DNA of 64,000 nt from Opisthorchis felineus (Eukaryota > Platyhelminthes > Trematoda > Opisthorchiida > Opisthorchiidae): assembly GCA_004794785.1 (NCBI GenBank), contig SJOL01007671.1, positions 153,556 to 217,555 on the forward strand. The letters run 5' to 3'. The notes beneath the pieces were generated by a model that was not told where the DNA came from, did no database searches, and saw only the letters and a list, made by a program, of their open reading frames with translations. Every line of letters begins with the position of its first letter. Within the stretch, counting starts at the first letter, position 1. Below, piece after piece: positions 49,701 through 61,030 of this stretch. The position numbers and the translations under genes were made by a program.

Positions 49701-51080
49701 TATCGACCAGGCTCCCATTTGAGTGTCACCTATTCACTGATGATTAGCACGCGAAAACATTCATTTAGTATCATATCATGACACAATTCCTACGATCTAT
49801 ATTCTTCAAAATTTGGCCAGTAAACTGGAGACATGTCTGCCTGCGTGAAATCCGGCTGGGTGATAGAGATCGGCGCCACTTGACGCCCGTTTGTTTGACA
49901 CGGTCGCCGAGTTACTGGTCATTTTATTGCTGTACTAGTATCCACTGAAATATTCCTGGGGAGGCCTTGGAATATGTGATCAAGACGACAGTCAAACATT
50001 ATCCTTTTATAAGCGTGCCCCGCATTATGAACAATGTCTGTGATGCAAACCCCTTAAAAAAGCACCCGAATAGCACGCAACCACGGACCCAACAATTCAG
50101 ACATTTGGGCCTCTAGTAGCGAGTATATTGGCTATATTTGTACTCATCAAAGGAACATCTGAGCCACACTCACCATTCCACATAAAACCGATCCAGACTA
50201 ATTGTTCTGCATACAAACTCGGTAAACGACTGCCCTGTACTAAGGACTACATGAAGTTAAATGTGGTAAATCCATATTTTTATGGCTTAACAGTCTTAAT
50301 CAGGTATGGACCCAACAGCAAGGTGTGCCCCTAAAAATAGACAGAATGTCAATTTTGTTGACACAGTGCGAAATCAAATAGTTCTTCTGCACTAATTGAC
50401 ACAAGCAGCTGCTAGGCTGGTAGTGCAATGTGAGTTTAATCACGTGATACAATTGCAAAATGCGTGAGCGGTTCCTTCATTCAATGATGGATGAATTCGC
50501 GGTTTTGTTTAGTTTCGTGCCTTATCCGGTTGCAACTAATTCTGGACAGGCGGAGACCTAAAAGATGAACAAGTTTGCCGGAATGGGTCTGAAATATTTT
50601 TAAGATTAGACGATATAAACGACCCACCAAATCAAGATTTTATATTCATACTTAAATAACTGTCAAAATTACCGTAAGAAAGCAATTTCTTTCCAATAAA
50701 AATTATTGACGGTGGTGCTACAAAGCCGAAATACCTACTAGGGTGATGCTTCAAGATAGGTTCACATAAAATACTGAGGTTCAAGTTTCAGTATCTTGAG
50801 TTCTGGCTGTTGCCGTGTACTTAATTTGAAGCAGTTCAAAAGCAGCATACGAGCCAACCTCTTTGGGAACGCAATTTAGAATGTGAAGGGAGAATAGGAA
50901 TGTGAATGTCCTTCTCAGAAAATGTTGGTAAAAGTTCTCGAAAAAATATGGACGGCCTAATTAGTTTATGCAATCAGGACAGAAACTGGTTCATCTTTCA
51001 AGGAGTTGGACGAACTAACCGCATCGCTCAATATTGGGCGACCCCGCTTGTGATAGGTCAGGTGCGTCTCGCATGCGCTA

Positions 51081-51134
51081 CTGGAATAGTGGTAACACGC
51101 TCGCTTCAAAATTCAGGGATCTGGAGTTCAGACG
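51081..51134 (+). repeat. tRNA-like (SINE-type) sequence, copy 1
   Basis: AATAGTGGTAACACGCTCGC resembles a D-arm and box A. GGAGTTCAGAC, 26 bases after the start of the shared 11-mer, resembles box B. The 11-mer ACGCTCGCTTC and the spacing to box B are shared with 60961-61030, and parts between also match (CAG, then TC-GG-GTTCA). Two diverged copies of the same tRNA-headed repeat is the simplest reading. No functional tRNA folds. Confidence 0.4.
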
Positions 51135-52901
51135 ATGACCTGCAATAAGCGTGCAGCTCAGGACAAGTAGTTTAATCTGAGAATAATTGTACCAGTGTTC
51201 AACCAAGAATGAGGCGTACAAGTAGCTACCAGAAACTGGGTCCGGAAAGGTCCAGAGAACATCCAAATACATCATTAGATACAAGGTTTCTAGGCTATCT
51301 TTGATGATCATTTAGCGTGTAACTAATCCATTTCTCATTTGAATGCAGACAGTGTTTAATCGTTTGACTTCGATCAATGAACACGGATGTCCAACGTTTG
51401 AACCATCAAACGCCTATGTATTGGAAAAAAGACTAAGATAGTTGCTGTTGTCAATCGAAATTCAGGTTATTTTGAATTTTACTTCGCTTCTAAACTTCTG
51501 ATATACCTAAACATGAGCGGAGCCTTTACTAGACAAGGAGATATCCACAACTAACGTCATGAGATTCCCACAGCAAAAAAGCCTAATACATTATCTAACA
51601 AATCTCATAGCAAAAGCTGTTTGCTGGTGTTCTATTTCATCCTTTATCGGAATAATGATCGCTTTTATGTACGTACTACGCAATATGTTTGGCATCAAAG
51701 AGCCGATTTGCAGTGTGTAAATTGGGTGGAGAAGTAAAACAGTTACAAACAATAAACGCAGCAGGAAATGTTTCGGTCCCCTGTTGAAAAAGCGATGCGT
51801 TATATTCCCGATTGTGTTTGCATCGTGCTACTACAAAAGAGAAAAAATACTATTTTGATATTGTGAAGAGTGCCGAAATGCACACTTCCCAAAGCTTTGC
51901 AAACGAAAACGGCACCATAGCAAATCAGCCAATTTGACAGCAAGATACTGAACGGAAAAGCTCAACAAAGCGGTAGTTTGTGAAGCATCATGGACAGATG
52001 TAAACCATATCGAGCGTCGAAACATATGACTTTCCGTTTTGATGACAGGTTTTCTCACACAACAGATCTCGTTGTATCCGTTTTTACCACAATTCCTGAA
52101 CCTGTCAGTTTAGAGGGTTACTCTCTTGGCTTCAACATCGAGCTTCATGCAATTTAATACATTATCGAACTGGTCACGGACAGGTAGAATGTGACGGATA
52201 TAGACAAGGCAACACATTGGGCATCTGGAGTGTGACACCACCTGACTCACAAATCGCAGTTGATTCTGCGCTGCCCGTTGTTAAACGTTCCCCACGACGC
52301 TCACCGTGTCTCACAAAGGCGGTACAAAGTGCCTTTCCCTAATATGGAACAGACGAACGACAAGCGCGATGAACTTTGGCAATCGAACAGTCAGTATTAG
52401 CATTCCGATATCTTGGTGGAAAGCTATCAGCCCCGCTTTTATCGGAGAACGTTCAAGCCTGTTTGGTACACCCGGGTTGCTCTGATTCATGGGTGGCTGG
52501 GAAAATAGCAGTTCAGTGTGTTTGCACCTCTTCAACCATATAGAAGCCGGAGACCTTGTGACGAATGCTTTTTTCCTCTTCTCCCCAGCAGCACACAGTC
52601 AACCGTGTGTGATATAAATCAATAAAAGTCACTCAGAGTTACGTATGTCCCGTGAGGTGAATTCTCAAGGGTGAATTCTCTCTCACATCGCAAACGGACA
52701 CTCAGCGAATGTAAGTCAGCTTCAGATTGACAAATAATTAGGCATGCAGGCACAGATACTCAAGCAAGAAAGCGTTATCAGATTGCCTCACGCACTGATC
52801 TGCACAAGATTTTCATAAGTGACAGATATCGTAAGTTAATTTTTCCAACTGAAACGTGTGCATGGAGTCAATACAGAGTTATACGAAAGAGGAAAAACTA
52901 T

Positions 52902-52930
52902 CATTATTATTACTATTTTTATTATTATTG
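52902..52930. repeat. ATT trinucleotide microsatellite
   Basis: About 29 bases of imperfect ATT units with interruptions; simple sequence. Confidence 0.85.
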
Positions 52931-55900
52931 TGTGAATGTCTTGCAAGGAATCATGTTATTAATGACTGAAAAGCTGAACGCGAAGTGAACAGAATTCTTT
53001 GTTAGCTAGAGTAATCCTGAGATGGGTCACATCGGTGGGCTTTAGAAAACGAATATTATCAACCACGTGCGATGACAAGCTGTCAACAAGGCCCTAGGCT
53101 TTCCTAAACTGCGAATTAAAATTTGTGAATGATCTGTAAAATTTTGTAACACAGATATGGCCGGTGGAATATGTGTTCTTTCGATATTTTATGTTTAAGA
53201 GATACTGCACAGCCAGCTAGGTTTCCAATATCTAAGAATATTTTCCTTCTACATGCAGCACACCGCTATCAAAGCCCCAGCATTTTAAGGAAGAAAAACT
53301 TAGCAACTATGACTTTAAAATAGATCAAATTAAGCAACAATTAGCTCCGCATAGAAGTCGGAGGTTCAGCTACTAAACTTCAAAAAGAAATACTAGAAGT
53401 GGACCCTGTGTTCCATTTTGAATACCGGTTTGCAAGTCACATCACGGCGCAGATGTCAAATTAAATGGACTAAACGAAGTCTAGGTTCATACCTGAAAAT
53501 TGTCCACTACTTCTAGGTCAGCGTAACTAGAATGGCTATTTTCAGCTAAATGTACACGGCTGGTTATAGTTGACGATGTCATTAATTTATGGGTACTTCA
53601 AAAGACGTGAGTTTGTGCTACAGTGGGGAATGATAAGGGTAGCCACTCAGCCAACAGGTGAAATGTGAGTAGGCGGTTGCCAAAGCCGGATATTTCTCTC
53701 CTTCAGTAGAGACAAAAACTGTTGATATTAGTAGATAACTTCAACGCGGTAGAAATATGCAAGGTAGTGCAAATCATTGCTCTACTCTCTCTAGAAAGTA
53801 CACCAAATGTCACTAGTCTCCCACTGCCAAACACCTATTTTGGTGATTTAATAGGATAATCCCATTGATTGACCAAATTTAAGCCCGTGTGCTCAAAACC
53901 AACTATCCCAGAAGAAAACGCGTAAAACAAGACAATTGCAATCATTTAGCTCATTTCCCCAAAACGAATAAACTGATGAAATGAAACGAGTCATTGTTTC
54001 AAAAGCTGAACTGTAAGCAAATGTAACATTTTACTCATATATAAAAATCAGAAATCTACGTCAACACAGGGCAGTTCGGTGGCTGATCAGTAGGATATAA
54101 TCAATCTTTTAGATATATGACAGATTCATTATCAGCGGCTCGCTGGAACAAGCTGAAACGATCGGACCCTCAGTGTCGGGGTATTCAACAACACTCTATG
54201 ATACAAGCCTATTCATGTAGCCAATATTATTATTTCATTTTCGACAACAACTAAAGGCAAGTGCTATTTCCAGGTGACCTAACTCATCGCCTAGATCGGA
54301 CACAATGATCAGTGAAAATTTTGTCCGGCGAGTCACTCGAGTTTATCTTGAAACGCCGATAAGCCTTTACATCCTTAGTAGAATTCTTTTGCAGTGCACA
54401 TCTCACCAGACTGCAGGGAGCCTCAAACCTATGAACTGCCGGATACTAGTGTGACCACATAACCGTTAAAACACGGGCACCTGATCAGTGTCTCTTAGCT
54501 ACATTTAATCTTGCCAACGATAACCTGTGTTGCATATTTGTATTAGCTGGAAGCTTCCCTTTTTTATTTAGTTTCAAACGTCTGACACAAAAACACGTGA
54601 GGCGGCCAGCACTGACGACTCTCGTATTACATCCCAGTAGCTCATAAGCGCGGGCTGCTTTATTCCTCCTAGTGTGGATTAACTGGATCAACTGGAGGAT
54701 CCTTGAAGAAAACATTACTATGGAGTGGATACCTGAAGCACTTAGCTGAGTTTTATAGTAGAGTAATCCCGGTTCGTTCAGTATACCACATAAGTATTCC
54801 TTCGATCAAATGCCACTAGATGAACACCTATACGCATCGCAATCTTGCTTCTCGCCTAAAGCTTGTTTACACTCCGGCCGAACTATGTCTGCCACCGATT
54901 TTTATGGGAAAGGGCTGTCTAACCTATTTGCTTCTGAAGTAGTCTACCAGCTCTTTTGCAGCTCTCAGTCGTGTAACACTATAATTCAGATATCTGGCCA
55001 ATGAATTTACCTATTCATATCATTCCGACCTGTGTAGTGCAGCATAAAACCTCAAGGCTTTGGCGCTAAGCTAAGTGCTGTGGCTCAAATTACACCAGTC
55101 CATATTGTGTGCAAATCTGGCGGAGCAGGCAATTTGTTCTCTCCGACATGGCTTAAGTGTCCTTCAAAAACCAACCTATGCCTGTGCAACATTATTTCTG
55201 ATCTTTTTTCACATTGTTCACATATGCGGCTAAAGAGTGCAAAGGAAATGTTAACAACTATTAGGCTGTCTTCAGTCAGTCCTAATAAGAGGGGTGTTGT
55301 GAACACAGCGTTTAAAATTTTCTTGCGGTAGGAAGGAAATTCAGCTCTGGAGAGACCGCTGTGTGCCACATTTTAAACGTGCAGACATGCATTCAAGTTT
55401 ATGGTGCTGAGGATAGCGATACTTGTGTACAGACTCGTGTACACGCATGCAACACAACAGTATAAGTGCCACCGCAAAGTATCTGATAAAATACAGTCAC
55501 GTGTCTGATATAATTTTAAGTGTTTGGAAGATTAGGTTAATATTAAATTAAATCAAACAAAACTTCAGACCGATTCGAGTTCAGACGTTTAGGAAGATGG
55601 CTTTTACATGGGGGTGAAGATGGCTCTAGCACTTTGGGAATAAATAAGTAAACGCGTCCTTAAAAAAACTGAATACAATAAAACCCTATCGCTGACAATG
55701 CCACAGAGTAATTTTTGCCTACCTGCTAATTAATTAGGTTGAAATGATCATTAAAAAATATTACCAACCGAGTGGTTTTCAAAATATTTTTAACGATTTT
55801 TGAAAGCGAATTCCCCGAACTAATGGACGATGTCTTCACTGATACGATGAGAGACGTTTATTTTTTCTTTATGCGTGAAAGTGGATTCGCTTCTGTTATA

Positions 55901-58900
55901 TTTCTATGATATACAACTGCATGAACTACTGATAGTTCCACTCTAGGTGTAGTTAATAACCAATTGAAATCCGCAGCGTGTTCCACTTTGGTCATATTTG
56001 CCTGGGCAGGTGGGGGTTATTAGCGTCTAGAGATTTCGAATGAGTTAAATGTCGCCTAATTCAGCTAGCTATGCTAACTCAAGGGTTTTGCATTCTATCC
56101 GGTCTACAGTGCCTTTTTTCTTCTTTCTTCAAAAATATTCTTCGTTTTCAACAGTCCAAACGCTACCTCTCTCCTAGCGATAATGTTTGTAGAAAAGACT
56201 CTTGTGGAAATAGGCCGGTTAGTTCCTCTGATGTACACTAAATGAAGTTCTATTAGAGGTCGCAAAACTTAAACGCAAAGCTTGTCGCAGTTTGGAAGTT
56301 AATACCAATGGACGAGAGCAAAAGCAGTTCATTTCTATACACTTGTACAGCGGTGCACACGTTGCTTACGTTTCTTCAGTATCCCGTACACACGAGACAT
56401 TTTTATCCAAACAACTGTCACAGGTAACTTACATGTTAACTGCAGGGATCTACTGGAGGTTCCCATCAGGCCAGTTTTACGAAACCAACGGAAATTATCA
56501 AATATTATTCACTGAAATCATGCTAAACATACTTTCATGAATTCATTGTTTCGTCTGGCAGTATAATGAGCTCCGTTATCACTGATCAGCAATTTTTTAC
56601 AAGGAGCGGAAGTGTGGTTTTCGCAGACAAGCGACAAACACTGGTCGCTGTTCCATTGCCACAAAGCGGAAACATTGTCTCTTTCATAAAATTGTGGCAG
56701 CATTTAGAAGAAGACTAATGATAAAGTTTAAAAAGCTCACACATGGCGGCAACCACTTTATTGAACTATGTGAATGGAAAGATATGTTAAAGATAACCTG
56801 TACCCTTACATAGCATTTTTACGAGAGTTGTAAAACTTTTTTCTAGCGGGGTGTACACTTGTTCATACCATCTTTTTACCATTAATCCAAAGTTTATTTC
56901 CGTGAGGGTGTTTGTCGGATTATGTTAGCAATTCTATAGATAAATCTCTAGAAGCTTTTTCCAAAACTGAGGCAATTCAGTCTGGACTACAAGGATGTGA
57001 CACACTACTTCATGATTAGCAGTTTTGTGGTGCACTGAACCAACTGCTAACTTATCTGCAAAATCATCCATCTAGTGACAAACGGATAAATTCTTCAATT
57101 TCCATAGACTGTTCTCGAGAAAGTTTAATAAGGTATGGACCTGGATTTAATCTGCAACCCAAGAAAATACCTAAAAGGGCTGGAGAAACCTTGAGCACTG
57201 GACGCAGAGGATTAACATAAAAAGGTGACAGCCGAGTAAATTCTGTAGTCGGAGTTATTCACCAACACTTACGGCTTGATGTAAAGCGGCCTAATTATCT
57301 TGTCAACCCATCAACTCAGCTGCTGAGTGCGCAATATCATTTGTATCTAGTTAAGCTGAACTCTTGGGAACTGCAACCGCCAACGAGGAAGTGAGAAGTG
57401 AGAAGCTAGTACTTCAAAAAATGAAGCCAATTTCTTGAGAGCGATCGATCCGCCATTTCCTTTTTACTTACCTGTATACTGATGATATAAAACATTTGCT
57501 TTGCTCAAAAATGCAAAACGCTTTTAAATCGCTCGACCAAAATATATAGTTAAGTAGCATCACTCTGCAACTAGATTGAATACTGATGGATTTCCTTAGG
57601 AGTAAAACGCAAAATACCCCTGAAGTCTTTGTTCTCCTTCAGGAAGGGATTCCTCTTCATCAACGTCTTCCAAATGTGGTAACCTGTCCTTACGCTGTAT
57701 GACCAGAGCTCACTGTGACAGTATTATTTGGAGTAAATACTTTCCAGCCAAACACTCGCCATCTCAACGTGAGTTTAAACAAGCCTTTCAGAAGACTTCA
57801 TCTAATTTTCTACACATCCAGCAAACGTTCAAGCTAACAACGTAAAATGGAGTGATGTTGAAGGCATCTGATTAGAGCATTGAATAGCACAGAAGTGGAA
57901 CTGAAATATTATGAGCGGGTTTAAAATGAGACGCATTCATGCGATAATCTAACTGACTTCACAACGAGTGTGACCTCAAAGAAGGTTTTCAACAAATTGT
58001 TTCAAAATACAGCTGACACTCAGTTCGTTGCTGTTCTTTGGACCAAAGTAACAATTGAGGATCTGGCTCTGCCATGTTTACACAATTCTTAGTAAGACAA
58101 ATGGAAGTACTGGAGATTCGTTTCGAAATGTCACAGTACTATGCAGCTTGTTACCATGTTGGGAGTGGCTACTCCAAGACTGAACAGCGGATACACACAG
58201 AAACTGAAGTGTCACGTGTCTTTGTTAGTATTTTGTGCACCAGAATAATATCCACGATTGTGTGCCATAGTTAGTTAACTCTGACGCCTTATGTTAGAAA
58301 CTTATCAGCACTTCAAAAAATATCTGCCAGCCTGATTTGGAGTGGGAGAAAACTAGAGGTGGACATAATATGACATGGCAGAGGGGGAAGAATGATTCCA
58401 CGAAACGTTTGGGTCTTCCAGGACAAGGTCCACGCGATCCTCCTTGTGATTGGCTGGAGACAACAAACGATATGATGGGTAAACGACAGCACTGTTGACG
58501 CAGTTAGTTTCTACTTAGAATGTTTGACTGAGGTGTGGGTACTTCAGAAGTGTGTAGTAGGTTAGCTCTAGGCTTTTCTCCTTTATACTATAAGGCTTTA
58601 TTCAAACCAATCATAATTGTGCGGCAATGAAGCACTAGTTTTCTCATCCGGCATTGCTGGCAGTGGTGATGGCGATAATAATGGTCCAAGGATTTGTTGA
58701 GTCAGTGTTTGTGGTAGTATGCCTCGCATGACCAGGCGAGTTGGACTTTTCCACAGATCGCTTTTGCATCACATTTCGCGTCACGTACCCTCTAATTTGA
58801 ATAATTCATCTGTTTCCAGCAGGTGCATTTCCATCAATATCGGCAATCTAAGCGGTGCTTTTAGATTGTTTGATACGACTCACCTAAACGATATGTAAAG

Positions 58901-60250
58901 CAGTCGAAATTTTGAGCGTGTTAATTTGCATTTATTCTGGCATAAAATTTGTTCATCTATTCGCTCGCAAAGTTTCCGTGTTCTACTCTCATTAAGCGTT
59001 CAGGTCCCCAAAAAGAAGCATTGCATCATGCGTAGATGTGTCAGTCATAAGTAAGGATTAAGTTCAAATATCTATGGTACTATTTACACAAAAGTGAGCA
59101 AAGTTACACAACAAAACTTGGCTGTGTCAATGATGGGCACAGTGCGGCTCCAAGGTCTGCACTCCAAAAAACGGTGAGCGGAATGTTAGCTTGGTAGTGT
59201 AAATTGCCATCGTCCCTTCTGCGGCTAGATTGTGATGCTGAAGTGCGGTGCGATTAAACGGAAATCATAACAGAAAAAGTTAGGACAGGCAGCTTCTGCG
59301 GCAAGGTGAGTGGCGGGTACGGATAAGTAGAAGACGAGGAGATTAAAAGTACTCTTGCGGAGTAAGTAAATGAATAGGGTAATTGTCATTATGCCAAGTT
59401 AGATTCAATGAAGGAGCACAATAAAAGCACCTCCCTAGAGCCTACGACTGCTATGGCTAGGCTGATATCTGCTTAGTTAATAAAATCGCTGAGTTGGACA
59501 TGCGTCTCCACTTAGGTGTACGTTACCAATAAATGAAAAAGCCTCGAGGCAGTGCATTTGCCTTCTACTGAGACTGGGGTTTCGAAAACAACCAAGGAAT
59601 GCAAACGTACACCCGATAGGTTCGTAACCGTTGGTCTCCAATCCTCTGTTAAGAGTTTTGATCTGATCAAAATTCACCAGCAGTTATGGACAATCCGTTA
59701 TATTTGTATGTGTTCTAATGTATCCAATCGGCAGACACAGCCTCCTCAAAGGGCACTCGGAATATCCCGTTAGCATATTCTTATAATCAGAGACACTACA
59801 GTGGAACGTTTTTCTGGTTTGAACAAAACCGCATTGTTCCTACAACACGAATATTTTAGAGCTCTCGTGTTTTACTAGTCAGGTATGCAACACCGGGATC
59901 CATCGGTATTGATAATACAAATAAAGTGAGTCGATCTTGAACAGCTCCATTTTCTCCCTGAAGTGCGATCCAACTGACTGTTCTGATAAAATATACCTTT
60001 AAACAGAGCCTTGATTTCTTGATTGCATAGAATGCAGAATCTTGCGTCCAAAGTGAATATTGTAAGTACTGCTTTATGAAGCACAAAATCATGGATATAC
60101 TATTCAGCTTGGAAGGTTACTGAAACATTGACGATTCGTGTTTGTTGATTAGCTTTTGATCTGTTCATAGAACATGGCAACAAGGTTAAAACCCAACCAT
60201 ACGCTGATGATGCATCCCGGTTTGCCAAAGAAACTCTTTCAAACTAATTT

Positions 60251-60283
60251 TCAAGCTTCGCGAACAGACCAACAGCCACCTGA
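60251..60283 (+). repeat. Dispersed repeat fragment, copy B
   Basis: Counterpart of 19716-19748, with about 27 of 33 positions identical, including GAACAGACCAACA. Same orientation, 40 kb away. Probably part of a longer old interspersed repeat whose limits I cannot see. Confidence 0.4.
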
Positions 60284-60960
60284 CGGACAGCCAAATCATG
60301 ATGATTTGACAAACTCCAGAATTTTCGGCAATTTTTGAACTTCTCTGTCCCTTGCTTAGAGAAAAAATTCAAAAATGTATCGAACTCCATTTATTAGTTT
60401 AGAGGTATTTTCTTATAGACTGGAAATCGCTGCGGTTCTTTTGTTTCCTGCTGTAAATGTTCAATATGGCTGAGCGCATGAGGCTTCAGGCTTATCCTAT
60501 CAGGTCGAAAGCAGGGTTTTCCGAGAGGCACAATTGCAAATGTAGTCATAGATAACATCATTCGAAATGTTAGCAACCAGGTGTCTGGACACAGGACTTG
60601 AAAACTACTGGGATGTTTAACTTTTCTGATAGGGTCCCCACACAAATTATTCTGCTGATGTTTCCAGCCAAACTGGAAACAAAAGGTTCTGTCAAAAACC
60701 GTATTGTATAATGTCTCAGCTACATTTGCACTCACAATTATCAGAAAAGGGCCTGGGAGTGCCAGACAGCAGATAAGCAGCTAGTTGAATTAGTTCGTGT
60801 TAACTGGACGGTACAGAAGACACGATGTCACCGTATCATTACCATGAAGTAAAAAATGGTTTATGGTGAATGTGTTGTTTGGTGACACACCACAATTGAC
60901 AATATATATATCAGTCACGTTTCTCAAGTGTGAACACGTCTGCCTATTTAGAAGAAATAA

Positions 60961-61030
60961 TGCATGTACTGCAGCTGTGAAACGCTCGCTTCGAGTGCCA
61001 GATTTCCGGGGTTCAAATCCTAGCATGGCT
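60961..61030 (+). repeat. tRNA-like (SINE-type) sequence, copy 2
   Basis: Contains a perfect box-B-type GGTTCAAATCC (61010-61020). The box-A-like ACTGCAGCTGTGAAACGC is followed by ACGCTCGCTTC (60982-60992), which is shared with 51081-51134. The T-arm and acceptor stems are mispaired, so it is a repeat or pseudogene rather than a tRNA gene. A minus-strand frame reading through it is non-coding. Confidence 0.45.

Noticed and set aside
60394..60735. A 113-codon minus frame
   Set aside because: No recognisable motif; composition compatible with chance.
60961..61030. Functional tRNA gene
   Set aside because: Box B is perfect, but the acceptor and T stems are mispaired and no clear anticodon loop forms.
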